Shown here one piece after another: positions 1 through 7,667 of a DNA stretch of 43,620 bases. The DNA lies in the NCBI RefSeq assembly GCF_003933965.1, contig NZ_RSAJ01000010.1:1-43620 (forward strand). The letters run 5' to 3'. Every line of letters starts with the position of its first letter. The first letter of the stretch is position 1. The notes below the pieces were generated by a model. That model did not search any database. It saw nothing but the letters and a program-made list of their open reading frames with translations, and was not told the origin of the DNA. The stretch comes from Streptomyces sp. RP5T (lineage in GTDB: Bacteria; Actinomycetota; Actinomycetes; Streptomycetales; Streptomycetaceae). Made by a program: the position numbers and the translations under genes.

Positions 1-57
1 GGGGAGGGAGGGGGGCGGTGGATGCCGCGGGCCGTCGGACGGTGCGGCGCGAGTGGA

Positions 58-429
58 TCAGGGGTTGACGATCCGGATCAGTGGTCCATAGCTCGGGGCG
101 CCCCGGCCGGTCTGCACCGCCGCACGCGCGGCGACTCGGTCGGCCTTGACCGGCCGCAACAGCAGCGGGGGCAGGTGCACCCCGTCCTTGCCCACGCCCG
201 CGTGGACGGCGCTCTGCACGGACGTGAAATACGGGGTGCCGCGCACCAGGGAACACGGCAGCGCGGAGCGGTGGACGAGGTCCTGCTGTGCGGCCTTGGC
301 CCGGAGGCAACCCGAGGCGACGCGGTAGGCGCCCAGGGGAAGCGGTACCGCTTGCGCCCCGTGGTCCCGCGGACCGGTGACCGATGTCGATCCGATCCGT
401 CCCGTGGCGCCTGCAACGACGGCTTTCAT
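58..429 (-). pseudogene. Decayed NmrA-like NAD(P)-binding protein (internally deleted)
   Basis: An open frame of 123 residues that is a shrunken version of the 247-residue NmrA-like proteins at 9537-10280 and 25320-26063. The N-terminus keeps a Rossmann-like start (MKAVVAGATGRIGS). The second half aligns with the middle of the intact copies: FRAK/LRAK, then the stretch around IVHATQFF (here LVRGTPYF), then APVKIRP (here PPLLLRP), then VGRTAV. About 80 residues between the Rossmann start and this block are missing, as is the C-terminal third. A GGAG ribosome site precedes the ATG, and an exact TGTCACA-N16-GGTC promoter sits about 100 nt upstream. It may still be transcribed, but activity is unlikely because most of the nucleotide-binding fold is gone. 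Confidence 0.6.
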
Positions 430-529
430 GCGGTCTCCTTCGCTGAGGGCGGGACGGTCGGACGTGACGGCCAGGACGTGCTGAGAGGGCGGCGGCGAGG
501 TCGGATGCGCCCGCGCGCCCTGCCTGGTT

Positions 530-556
530 GACCGGACGAAGGGTGTGGGTGTGACA
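530..556 (-). promoter_or_regulatory. ECF41-type promoter, exact match
   Basis: Minus strand reads TGTCACA, a 16-nt spacer, then GGTC. It faces the decayed NmrA-like gene that starts at 429. The functional element seems to have outlived its gene. Confidence 0.8.
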
Positions 557-656
557 AAGTGCCCGTCGCCCGAACCTGGGTCGTCCCGGCGGCGGGTGTC
601 CCGCGACGACGACCGCGGGCAGCGCGTGGGCGCCGCGGGACACCGGAGGGGTGGAC

Positions 657-1151
657 CTACTCCACGAAGTAGGAGTCGTGCCGGTCGAAGAACGCGGAGC
701 GCTCCTCTTCGGAGGCGTGCGCCAGCTGCGACACCTGCTCGAAGTACTCCTCGCGTGGCGCGCCCGGTGTGAACAGCAGGAGCATGTCCGCCGGTGCGTC
801 GGAGTCGTTGCGGAAGGCGTGCAGTCCGCCTTGCGGCACGTGCAGGAAGTCGCCTTTGCGGGCGTCCACCCAGCGCACACCGTCGAAGATGCGCACGGTG
901 CCGTCCAGGATGTAGAACGACTCCGAGATCCGCTTGTGGAAGTGCGTCTTCGGGCCGCCGGCCCGCGGCCTCATCTCGACGCGGTACAGCCCGAACTCGC
1001 CGCGGGTGGTCGCGGTGGTGGCGAGGTAGTGGGTGGCGTCCTTGCCCGGCCCGCTCTCGCCGAGGTCGGGTGGGATGTCGGCGGGCCGGAACACGGCGCT
1101 GACCTCGCCCTCTTCGCCGAAGTACTTCTGTTCCGGGTACGGGTACGACAT
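657..1151 (-). CDS. Cupin-domain protein
   Basis: A 164-residue single-domain cupin. The first cupin motif is visible around residues 66-80 (GPKTHFHKRISESFY), with metal-ligand candidates His70, His72 and Glu77. The second motif supplies His111 (GGLHAF). The fold suggests a small metal-dependent enzyme or a small-molecule binding protein; the substrate cannot be read from sequence. The start was placed at the ATG of MSYPYPEQ because AAAGGAA lies just upstream. A longer in-frame start at 1205 would translate a simple hexamer repeat. A CGTCACA-N16-GGTC promoter lies about 75 nt upstream, so the gene appears to be a monocistronic member of the ECF41-type regulon. Confidence 0.85.
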   Translation of the reverse strand: MSYPYPEQKYFGEEGEVSAVFRPADIPPDLGESGPGKDATHYLATTATTRGEFGLYRVEMRPRAGGPKTHFHKRISESFYILDGTVRIFDGVRWVDARKGDFLHVPQGGLHAFRNDSDAPADMLLLFTPGAPREEYFEQVSQLAHASEEERSAFFDRHDSYFVE

Positions 1152-1164
1152 GGTGGTTCCTTTC

Positions 1165-1188
1165 CTGAGGCTGAGGCTGAGGCTGAGG
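1165..1188. repeat. Tandem hexamer repeat, 4 x CTGAGG
   Basis: Four perfect head-to-tail copies of CTGAGG lie in the untranslated leader of the cupin gene, between its promoter (1224-1250) and its ribosome site. On the coding strand this is CCTCAG repeated. It may be polymorphic in length and could alter leader structure. Confidence 0.9.
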
Positions 1189-1223
1189 CAGTCAGGCGGT
1201 CGCATGCCCGCCGCACTCGATGT

Positions 1224-1250
1224 GACCGGTGGGCACAGTCAGATGTGACG
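1224..1250 (-). promoter_or_regulatory. ECF41-type promoter, one mismatch (CGTCACA)
   Basis: Minus strand reads CGTCACA, 16 nt, GGTC. It lies 73 nt upstream of the cupin start at 1151. The same C-for-T first base recurs at the OsmC and GNAT promoters. Confidence 0.7.
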
Positions 1251-1281
1251 TCGGCGCGCCGATGGGCCGCGCGCTCGCGTG

Positions 1282-2229
1282 TCAGCGGGTGAGGCAGTCG
1301 TGGCGGGGGTGTCCCCGTCGCAGGGCCCGTACGTCCCGTACCGCCGCGGCGAATGCCTCTGGGCGTTCCTGCGGCAGGTTGTGGCCGGCGTCCGCGACCT
1401 GAAGGTGCAGGCGGGGGCCGGTGAAGTGGTGAGCGGTCGATGACCCGTCGGTCGCCGGGAAGTTGCCGTCGGCGGTGCCGTCCAGGGTGACCGTGGGGAC
1501 GGTGATCGGAGGAAGGCCGGCGAGGCGGGCTTCCATCTCGGCGTACTCGTCCGCGCCCGGTGCCAGGCCGAGGCGGTGCCGGTAGGAGTGGATGACGACA
1601 TCGACGTAGTCGGGATTGGTGAAGGCCTCGGCGGCCCGCTCCAGTTCGGCTTCGCCGAAGCCCCACACGGGGGAGTTGCGTTTCCAGATGACCCGGGCGA
1701 CGCCCCGTGGATCGGCTGCCAGTCCGGTGCGGCCGCGCTCGGTGAGGAAGTAGTAGAAGTACCAGAAACCCGCCTCCAGTTCGGGGGAGATGGGGTTCAT
1801 GGCGGCGCCGATGTCCTGGATCAGGTAGCCGTTGACGCAGACCAGGCCGAGGACCCGTTCGGGCCACAGCGCCGCGGCGACCGTGGCCGCCCGACCGCCC
1901 CAGTCGTAGCCGGCGAGGTAGGCCCGCTCGATGCCGAGGGCGTCCAGGAGCGCGACGACGTCCGCCCCCAGGGCCGCCTGCTGGCCGGAACGGGGAAGAG
2001 AGTCGGACAGGAATCTCGTGGGGCCGTGCCCTCGCAGGTGGGGGACGATGACCCGGAAGCCGCCTTCGGCCAGCAAGGGGGCCACCTCCACGTAACTGTG
2101 GATGTCGTAGGGGAAGCCGTGCAGAAGGACGACGGCGTCACCGTCGGGGGAGCCCGTCTCGTAATAGGCGACTTCGAGCACGTCTGTCGTGACGCGTCGC
2201 AGCGGGGCGAGCAGGGGCAGGGCTGACAT
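1282..2229 (-). CDS. Alpha/beta hydrolase, epoxide hydrolase / haloalkane dehalogenase type
   Basis: A 315-residue alpha/beta hydrolase. The oxyanion motif is HGFP (residues 37-40). The nucleophile elbow is GYDWGG, with aspartate 109 as nucleophile. This is typical of epoxide hydrolases and (fluoro/halo)alkane dehalogenases, not of serine esterases. The catalytic histidine is in the C-terminal DAGHNLPQERP segment. It probably opens epoxides or removes halide from small organic molecules. The ATG at 2229 was chosen because GGAGG is correctly spaced before it; upstream in-frame codons lack a ribosome site. An exact ECF41-type promoter lies about 245 nt upstream, leaving a long leader. The gene is divergent from the DUF427 gene. 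Confidence 0.88.
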   Translation of the reverse strand: MSALPLLAPLRRVTTDVLEVAYYETGSPDGDAVVLLHGFPYDIHSYVEVAPLLAEGGFRVIVPHLRGHGPTRFLSDSLPRSGQQAALGADVVALLDALGIERAYLAGYDWGGRAATVAAALWPERVLGLVCVNGYLIQDIGAAMNPISPELEAGFWYFYYFLTERGRTGLAADPRGVARVIWKRNSPVWGFGEAELERAAEAFTNPDYVDVVIHSYRHRLGLAPGADEYAEMEARLAGLPPITVPTVTLDGTADGNFPATDGSSTAHHFTGPRLHLQVADAGHNLPQERPEAFAAAVRDVRALRRGHPRHDCLTR

Positions 2230-2357
2230 GCGAATCCTCCGACGAAGGAGCGGTGGGGGAGAGGAGCCGCGGTTCCGGTCGGGCGCGGCTGGAGTACCGG
2301 ATGGTGTGGTCGGGCGCGTTACCGGGCCCGACCGCTGCGGGGTCCGGCCCTCGACGA

Positions 2358-2375
2358 CAGTGTGCACAGTGTGCA
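2358..2375. repeat. Tandem 9-bp repeat in the hydrolase leader
   Basis: CAGTGTGCA occurs twice head to tail, and each unit contains the near-palindromic TGTGCA core. It lies between the ECF41-type promoter (2476-2502) and the hydrolase start (2229), so a second regulator could act here. This is inference from position only. Confidence 0.5.
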
Positions 2376-2475
2376 TGAGAAGGTTGTCTTGTTAGTGTCA
2401 AGAGTGTTGGCGTCATAATGGGTGGGCGTGCGCACGGCGTGATCTCCTCTCCACGGGGGACTGTCTCCCCGCACA

Positions 2476-2502
2476 GACCGGCCTCCGCCACCTGCTGTGA
2501 CA
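2476..2502 (-). promoter_or_regulatory. ECF41-type promoter, exact match
   Basis: Minus strand TGTCACA-N16-GGTC. The first gene downstream is the epoxide-hydrolase-like gene starting at 2229. The rest of the 2230-2647 gap holds only the 9-bp tandem repeat and no credible gene. Confidence 0.8.
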
Positions 2503-2647
2503 GCGAAACAAGCCCTGCTCAGCGCTGTGCGCGCCGGCGCCGGACGGACCCCGAGGTCCGTGACGGCCCGAGGACGCGGGCATTCCGGGCGCACACCCAC
2601 TCCGTGTTCCGTCCGAACGGGCGCGGAACTTCCGACCGACTCAGGTG

Positions 2648-3430
2648 ATGACCATGGAAACCGAAAGTGTTCTGCATCCGAGCTTCCTCGTGCCCGTCGG
2701 GCATGTGGAGCCGGTGCCCCGCCGGATCAGGGGCGTGATCGGCGGCCGCACCGTCTTCGACACGCGGCGCGCCCTGTACGTCTGGGAGTGGCAGGCCTAT
2801 CCGCAGTTCAGCATCCCGGTGCGGGACCTCGTCGATGGCGTCCTCGACGACGAAGGGGTCGTCGAGGAGCACGGCGCGGGCATGGCGCACCGGCACACTC
2901 TGTCCGTGGGCGGGGACTCGCGCCCCGGTGCTGCCTGGGTGTGGGGGAAGGACGCCCCGGCGCCGCTCCAGGGCACGGTGCGCTTCGAGTGGCCGGCCAT
3001 CGACTACTGGTTCGAGGAGGACGAACCCGTCTTCGTCCACCCCCGGAGTCCGTACGCGCGTGTGGACGCCGTGCGTTCCTCCAGCAGCGTCCGCGTGGAG
3101 CTGGAGGGCGTCGTCCTGGCGGAGGCGCCGGCGTGCGTCAAACTCTTCGAGACCGGCCTGCCGACGCGCTACTACCTTGACCGCGCGCACGTCGACTGGG
3201 CCCGACTGCGGCGGACCGGCACGGTGACCCGCTGCCCGTACAAGGGAACGACGAGCGGCTACTGGTCGTTCGACGGCTCCACCGCTGCCCACGAGGACAT
3301 CGCCTGGGCGTACGACTTCCCGACCATCCACGCCCACCGCATCGCGGGCCTGACGGCCTTCTACAACGAGCACGTCGACCTGTTCGTGGACGGCGAGCCG
3401 CTGCCGAAACCCGGCGCACTCCGTTCCTAG
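2648..3430 (+). CDS. DUF427 family protein (tandem domain)
   Basis: A 260-residue protein of the DUF427 family, common in actinobacteria. Two copies of the short beta-rich domain are visible. The first is around residues 20-130 (RRIRGVIGGRTVFDTRRALYV). The second is around residues 135-250, with YLDRAHVDW, CPYKGTTSGYWS and the DIAWAYDFP signature near the end. The function of the family is not established. The start is uncertain among GTG 2645, ATG 2648 and ATG 2654, since no strong ribosome site is visible. There is no ECF41-type promoter on this strand upstream. A strong hairpin follows the stop. Confidence 0.8.
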   Translation: MTMETESVLHPSFLVPVGHVEPVPRRIRGVIGGRTVFDTRRALYVWEWQAYPQFSIPVRDLVDGVLDDEGVVEEHGAGMAHRHTLSVGGDSRPGAAWVWGKDAPAPLQGTVRFEWPAIDYWFEEDEPVFVHPRSPYARVDAVRSSSSVRVELEGVVLAEAPACVKLFETGLPTRYYLDRAHVDWARLRRTGTVTRCPYKGTTSGYWSFDGSTAAHEDIAWAYDFPTIHAHRIAGLTAFYNEHVDLFVDGEPLPKPGALRS

Positions 3431-3447
3431 CCCCCGCTCCGGTGTCC

Positions 3448-3478
3448 GGTCCCGGGCCGTGCTCCGCGGCCCGGGACC
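3448..3478 (+). terminator. Intrinsic terminator hairpin after the DUF427 gene
   Basis: A perfect 12-bp GC-rich stem (3448-3459 with 3467-3478) and a 7-nt loop, followed by TT. It lies 18 nt after the DUF427 stop and just before the next promoter, so it insulates the two units. Confidence 0.7.
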
Positions 3479-3484
3479 TTCTCG

Positions 3485-3511
3485 TGTCACACATTTGCTG
3501 CGGGTCCGGTC
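3485..3511 (+). promoter_or_regulatory. ECF41-type promoter, exact match
   Basis: Plus strand TGTCACA-N16-GGTC, with the GGTC 47 nt before the ATG of the hydrolase at 3558. It drives the two-gene hydrolase operon. Confidence 0.82.
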
Positions 3512-3557
3512 CCATGGTGTGAAAAGTCCTCCTTAGTCGTCAGAGAAGGAACACACC

Positions 3558-4508
3558 ATGAACGACATCGTTCTCGAGCCCGCCGCACAGGGCTTCGCCG
3601 ACGCGACCGCCAAGCCGCCGCTGTTGTACGAGCTCGGGGTCGAGGGTGCGCGCAAGCTGCTCGACGACGTGCAGGCGCAGCCCATCGAGAAGCCCGGCGT
3701 GGACGAGAAGTGGATCACCGTTCCGGCTTCGGTCGGCGATGTGCGAGTGCGCATCCTCAAGCCCGTCGGCGCCACCGGCCCCCTGCCCGTCATCCTCTAT
3801 GTGCACGGTGGCGGCTGGATCCTCGGCAACGCCGGCACGCACGACCGGCTCGTGCGCGAGCTGACCGTCGGGGTGAAGGCGGCCCTGGTGTTCGTGGAGT
3901 ACGACCGCTCCCCGGAGGCCAAGTACCCGGTCGCCATCGAGCAGGCCTACGCGACCGCCCGGTGGATCACCACCGAGGGCGCCGCCGAAGGGCTCGACGC
4001 CTCCCGCCTGGCCGTCGCCGGTGACTCGGTCGGCGGCAACATGACCGCCGCCCTGACCCACATGGCCAAGCAACGGGGCGATGTGGCCTTCGTGCACCAG
4101 TCGCTGTACTACCCCGTCACCGACGCGGCCCAGGACACCGAGAGCTACCGGACCTTCGCGCACGGCCCGCACCTGACGGCCAAGGCCATGGAGTGGTTCT
4201 GGGACGCCTACACCACCGACCCCGCCGAGCGCGCCCAGATCACCGCCTCGCCGCTGAGGGCGACGCTGGAAGATCTCCGGGATCTGCCGCCGGCGCTCGT
4301 CGTCGTCGACGAGAACGACGTGCTGCGCGACGAGGGCGAGGCCTACGCCCGCAAGCTCGTCCAGGCCGGTGTGCCGACGACGAGCATCCGCTACAACGCC
4401 TCCCTGCACGACTTCATGATGCTGAACACGGTCCGCGGCACCCAGGCGTCGACCGCCGCGATCGAGCAGGCCATCCACGTGCTGCGCAAGGCTCTCGGAA
4501 CCGACTGA
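3558..4508 (+). CDS. Alpha/beta hydrolase fold-3 esterase (HSL family)
   Basis: A 316-residue esterase/lipase of the hormone-sensitive-lipase group. The HGGG oxyanion motif is at residues 83-86 and the nucleophile is Ser157 in GDSVGGN. The acid is Asp254 in the DENDVLRDEG segment and the catalytic histidine is His284 (LHDF). It would hydrolyse short-chain carboxylic esters in the cytoplasm. A good ribosome site (AGAAGGAA) precedes the ATG. It is the first gene of a two-gene operon behind an exact ECF41-type promoter. Its first 40 residues recur in the pseudogene at 33268, showing that this operon was duplicated. Confidence 0.9.
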   Translation: MNDIVLEPAAQGFADATAKPPLLYELGVEGARKLLDDVQAQPIEKPGVDEKWITVPASVGDVRVRILKPVGATGPLPVILYVHGGGWILGNAGTHDRLVRELTVGVKAALVFVEYDRSPEAKYPVAIEQAYATARWITTEGAAEGLDASRLAVAGDSVGGNMTAALTHMAKQRGDVAFVHQSLYYPVTDAAQDTESYRTFAHGPHLTAKAMEWFWDAYTTDPAERAQITASPLRATLEDLRDLPPALVVVDENDVLRDEGEAYARKLVQAGVPTTSIRYNASLHDFMMLNTVRGTQASTAAIEQAIHVLRKALGTD

Positions 4509-4556
4509 CGCCGCCCACCCGAACCTCATCCCCCGGCACGTCGAAAGGCCAATTTC

Positions 4557-5276
4557 ATGAGTGCACACAAGCCCACCATCGTCCTCGTCCACGGCGCGTT
4601 CGCGGACGCCTCCAGTTGGAACGGTGTCGTCGACAAGCTGCTCGCGCACGACTATCCGGTGATCGCCGTCGCCAACCCGCTGCGCGGACTGACCACCGAC
4701 GCCGAGTACGTCCGGCAGATCGTGATGTCCGTCGAGGGCCCCGTCGTCCTCGTCGGCCATTCCTACGGCGGGTCCGTCATCAGCAACGCCGCCAAGGGGC
4801 TGCCCGAGGTCAAGGCGCTCGTCTTCGTCGCGGCGTTCCTGCCGGAGGAGGGCGAGAGCGCCGTCACCCTGTCGGGCAAGTTCCCCGGCAGCACCCTCGG
4901 CGACACGCTCCGGCCCGTGCCGGTGACGCTGCCCGACGGAAAGCAGGTCATGGACCTGTACATCGAACAGGCAGCGTTCCACAAGCAGTTCGCCGCCGAC
5001 GTCCGCGAGGACACCGCGGCCGTCATGGCCGCTGCTCAGCGCCCGGTGGCCGAAGTCGCGCTGGCGGAGGGCGCGTCCGCGCCCGCGTGGCGGGACATTC
5101 CCTCCTGGGTGCTGGTGGCGGACGAGGACCGGAACATCCCCGCGCAGGTGCAGAGCTACATGGCCGAGCGGGCCGGGGCCTCCGTCATGAAGGTCTCCGC
5201 CTCCCACGCGGTCAGCGTCTCGCGACCCGGTGACGTGGCCCGTCTGATCAACGAGGCGGCGCAGGCGACCGCCTGA
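4557..5276 (+). CDS. Alpha/beta hydrolase (EstC-like)
   Basis: A 239-residue alpha/beta hydrolase. The oxyanion-loop signature is HGAFADASSW (residues 12-21), the nucleophile Ser69 lies in GHSYGG, and the catalytic His is in SASHAVSVSRPGDV near the C-terminus. This subgroup includes small esterases and salicylate-esterase-like enzymes; the substrate is unknown. An AAAGG ribosome site precedes the ATG, and the gene starts 48 nt after the upstream hydrolase, so the two are likely co-transcribed. Its C-terminal 75 residues are mirrored in the pseudogene at 33268-33631. A long perfect hairpin follows the stop. Confidence 0.88.
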   Translation: MSAHKPTIVLVHGAFADASSWNGVVDKLLAHDYPVIAVANPLRGLTTDAEYVRQIVMSVEGPVVLVGHSYGGSVISNAAKGLPEVKALVFVAAFLPEEGESAVTLSGKFPGSTLGDTLRPVPVTLPDGKQVMDLYIEQAAFHKQFAADVREDTAAVMAAAQRPVAEVALAEGASAPAWRDIPSWVLVADEDRNIPAQVQSYMAERAGASVMKVSASHAVSVSRPGDVARLINEAAQATA

Positions 5277-5300
5277 GCGCAGGAGTCCCACGCATGACGG

Positions 5301-5348
5301 ACGTGGGGTGCGGGGACCGGCCTCACAGCCGGTCCCCGCACCCCACGT
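5301..5348. terminator. Bidirectional terminator, 21-bp perfect stem
   Basis: Inverted arms 5301-5321 and 5328-5348 match perfectly over 21 bp with a 6-nt loop (CTCACA). The hairpin sits between two convergent genes, the EstC-like hydrolase and OsmC, and should stop transcription from both sides. There is no strong T-run, as is usual in Streptomyces. Confidence 0.85.
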
Positions 5349-5369
5349 TCCTGTGTGGGGATTGACGCT

Positions 5370-5774
5370 TCACGGAAGTGGTGCGGGCTCCGCGAGCAAC
5401 GTGGGCACGGTGATGATCGTGACGTCCTTGGTCAGCAGCCGATGGACGGGACAGCGTCCCGCGACCGCGAGGAGCTGGTCACGCTGCGCGGGAGTCAACT
5501 CCCCGACGAGCCCGATGTTCTTGACCACCTGCCCTTGTACCCCGAAGCGGACCGCGACGTCGACCCGGTCCAGCGCCCATTCGTGGCGCTGCGCGTAGGC
5601 CCGTACCGCCATGGACGTGCACGCTCCGAGCGCGGCCAGGAGGAGTTCGCCCGGGGTGGGGCCGGTGTCGGTGCCGACGGGCTCCGGCTCGTCGGCTGTC
5701 AGGCGGTGTGTACCGATCGCCACGGAGCGCGCGAGCTGCTTTCCTTCGGCCACGGTAACGATGCGCGTGTTCAT
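5370..5774 (-). CDS. OsmC/Ohr family protein
   Basis: A 134-residue OsmC-type protein. The two redox cysteines are Cys52 (ALGACTSM) and Cys108 (GRCPVHR), matching the catalytic pair that reduces organic hydroperoxides in this family. The GPTPGELLLAALG segment is the usual helix preceding the first cysteine. It would act in the cytoplasm on organic peroxides or other electrophiles. A CGTCACA-N16-GGTC promoter lies about 57 nt upstream, so peroxide defence belongs to the ECF41-type regulon. Confidence 0.9.
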   Translation of the reverse strand: MNTRIVTVAEGKQLARSVAIGTHRLTADEPEPVGTDTGPTPGELLLAALGACTSMAVRAYAQRHEWALDRVDVAVRFGVQGQVVKNIGLVGELTPAQRDQLLAVAGRCPVHRLLTKDVTIITVPTLLAEPAPLP

Positions 5775-5830
5775 GCTTGCCTCTCAGCCGAGGTGGCGGC
5801 AGAGGCACGACTTGTGCCTCCCGAAGCTCA

Positions 5831-5857
5831 GACCGTGCGGGGCGCCCGACTGTGACG
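5831..5857 (-). promoter_or_regulatory. ECF41-type promoter, one mismatch (CGTCACA)
   Basis: Minus strand CGTCACA-N16-GGTC, facing the OsmC gene that starts at 5774. Confidence 0.7.
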
Positions 5858-5942
5858 GCCGGCGTGCCCGTACCCGGCTGCAAGCAGGGGGCGCGGGGCG
5901 GCGGTTGCCGCCCCGCGGGTGACCAGGGGTGACCAGGGAAGA

Positions 5943-6680
5943 TCAGCGGGACTGGTCGGTGGGGCGTACGAGGATCTCGTTGACCGCGACATGGTCGGGC
6001 TGTGTGACGGCGTAGACCACCGCCGCCGCGATGTCCTCCGGCTGAAGGGTCCGCATCGACTCGGCCATGGCCTTGACCGCGGCTCGATGGGCCGGGTCGG
6101 CGATGTGGTCGGCCAACTCGGTCGAGACGAAGCCGGGCTCCACGACGACGACGCGGACCCCCTGCTCGGTCACCTCCTGGCGCAGCGCCTCGGCGAAGGC
6201 GTTCACGCCGAACTTGGTGGCGGAGTACACCGCGGCGCCGGCCGAGGAGATACGGCCCGAGGTGGAGGAGATCTGGACCACCGCGCCGCGGGAGCGCAGC
6301 AGATGGGGCAGCGCCGCGTGCACCGTGTACATGGAGCCCAGCAGGTTGGTCTCCACCATGCGGGTCCACTCCGCGGGATCGGCGCCCAGGACGGGGCCGG
6401 TGAGCATGATGCCGGCGTTGTTCACGACGATGTCGAGGGTGCCGAAGCGTTCCACGGTCCGGTCGACGGCCTTGCGTACCGACTCGGGGTCGCTGACGTC
6501 CATGTCCAGGACGAGGATCTCCCCGGGCGCTTCCTGAGCCAGAGCTTCGAGCCGGTCGGTCCTGCGGCCACCGACGGCCACGGTGGCCCCCGCCTTGGAC
6601 AGCGCCAGCGCGGTCGCCCTGCCGATGCCGGACGAGGCGCCGGTGACGAGGACGACCTTGGGGTCGAGAACGGAACTCAT
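5943..6680 (-). CDS. Short-chain dehydrogenase/reductase
   Basis: A 245-residue classical SDR. The cofactor motif is TGASSGIG (residues 13-20), with NNAG at 87-90. The catalytic set is Ser138/139, Tyr152 and Lys156 (YSATK). It reduces or oxidises a carbonyl/alcohol substrate with NAD(P)(H). The ATG at 6680 has GGAG seven bases upstream; the longer upstream frame overlaps the divergent regulator and is not credible. The shared 172-nt gap with the TetR-family gene contains a palindromic operator, so this SDR is probably the regulator's target. No ECF41-type promoter is present here. Confidence 0.9.
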   Translation of the reverse strand: MSSVLDPKVVLVTGASSGIGRATALALSKAGATVAVGGRRTDRLEALAQEAPGEILVLDMDVSDPESVRKAVDRTVERFGTLDIVVNNAGIMLTGPVLGADPAEWTRMVETNLLGSMYTVHAALPHLLRSRGAVVQISSTSGRISSAGAAVYSATKFGVNAFAEALRQEVTEQGVRVVVVEPGFVSTELADHIADPAHRAAVKAMAESMRTLQPEDIAAAVVYAVTQPDHVAVNEILVRPTDQSR

Positions 6681-6785
6681 GTCAACTCCGAAAGGGATTC
6701 TGAGGTGAGACGGGCAGGCCGTGTCGTGTGCGAGGACAGGACAGGGCGCCCGAGAAGATGACCGGGGGGTCATGTTGGGCGAGCG

Positions 6786-6837
6786 TAACACTGAACATGA
6801 CCATCGAGTCAGGTTCAGTGTTAACGTTGTGACACTG
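6786..6837. promoter_or_regulatory. Probable TetR operator (palindrome with a third half-site)
   Basis: Perfect 11-bp inverted arms TAACACTGAAC (6786-6796) and GTTCAGTGTTA (6813-6823) lie 30 nt before the TetR-family start and 106 nt before the SDR start. A further inverted half-site, ACACTG (6832-6837), pairs with the right arm. The layout suggests autorepression of the regulator and control of the divergent SDR. Confidence 0.75.
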
Positions 6838-6852
6838 AAAGGGGGGTGTATC

Positions 6853-7509
6853 GTGACCGGGAGCACGGCGGCAGTGCAGGCCAGGGCCGACAGCGTGCGC
6901 AATCGGCGGCTTCTCCTGCGAGCGGCCACCGAGGCCTTCGCCGAATGCGGGGTGGATGTGTCGATGCACTCGATCGCCCAGCGGGCCGGCGTCGCCAAGG
7001 GCACGGTGTTCCGGCACTTCCCGACGAAGGACGACCTTCTCGCGGCGATCATGATGCAGTTGCTCGACCGGCTGCTGGCGACGGCGGACCGGCTCCTGCG
7101 CGCCGATGACGCCGGCCGTGCGCTGAAGGACTTCATGGCACACGGAATCGGCCTGCTCGCCGCCGACCGCGCGTTCTGCGACGTCATCGGCCGGCCCTCG
7201 CTGCAACACGCCGACGTACGCGAGGCGATCGACCGGCTCTGCGACACGGTCGAGGACCTCACCGCCCGGGCCAGAGAACAGGGATCCGTCCGCGGTGACA
7301 TCACGGGAACCGACATCGTGCTGCTCCTCGGCGGCATCCACCAGACCGCCCAACCGCTGCTGGACCGCGAACCGCGGGCCTGGGAACGCTTCCTGGAGAT
7401 CGCGTTCGACGGACTGCGGGCCCGTGATCGCGCGGCCCTGCCGCACCCACCCCCTGCCCGGCTGCGGATGGCGGACCCGTCGGGCGTTCCAGGACCGACG
7501 AAGACGTGA
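6853..7509 (+). CDS. TetR family transcriptional regulator
   Basis: A 218-residue TetR-type repressor. The N-terminal helix-turn-helix runs from about residue 20 to 60, with IAQRAGVAKGTVFRHFPTKDDLL as its core (seen in pieces: IAQRAGVAKG, TVFRHFPTKD). The rest is the variable ligand-binding helical domain. The GTG start at 6853 is preceded by a strong AAAGGGGGG ribosome site; upstream codons in frame run through the operator and are not used. It is divergent from the SDR at 5943-6680, which it probably represses together with itself. Confidence 0.88.
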   Translation: MTGSTAAVQARADSVRNRRLLLRAATEAFAECGVDVSMHSIAQRAGVAKGTVFRHFPTKDDLLAAIMMQLLDRLLATADRLLRADDAGRALKDFMAHGIGLLAADRAFCDVIGRPSLQHADVREAIDRLCDTVEDLTARAREQGSVRGDITGTDIVLLLGGIHQTAQPLLDREPRAWERFLEIAFDGLRARDRAALPHPPPARLRMADPSGVPGPTKT

Positions 7510-7667
7510 CACTAAGTGGCACATCATCAGTGTGTTGTGAAATCATGCCGCAGCTTCCGTCTCGATCGGTCGGCCGACCAACCGGGTGCGGACGGGGGCG
7601 GGTAACGTCTGAGTCATGCCGTCGCGGCGGCTGCGCTCCGGACTCTCGTCGGCGTGGGGGTCGCTCC

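Noticed and set aside
971..1867. 298-residue minus-strand frame
   Set aside because: Wrong-frame shadow of the epoxide-hydrolase-like and cupin genes.
3540..5291. 583-residue minus-strand open frame
   Set aside because: Antisense to the two intact hydrolase genes, which have full catalytic motifs; the frame has no domain.
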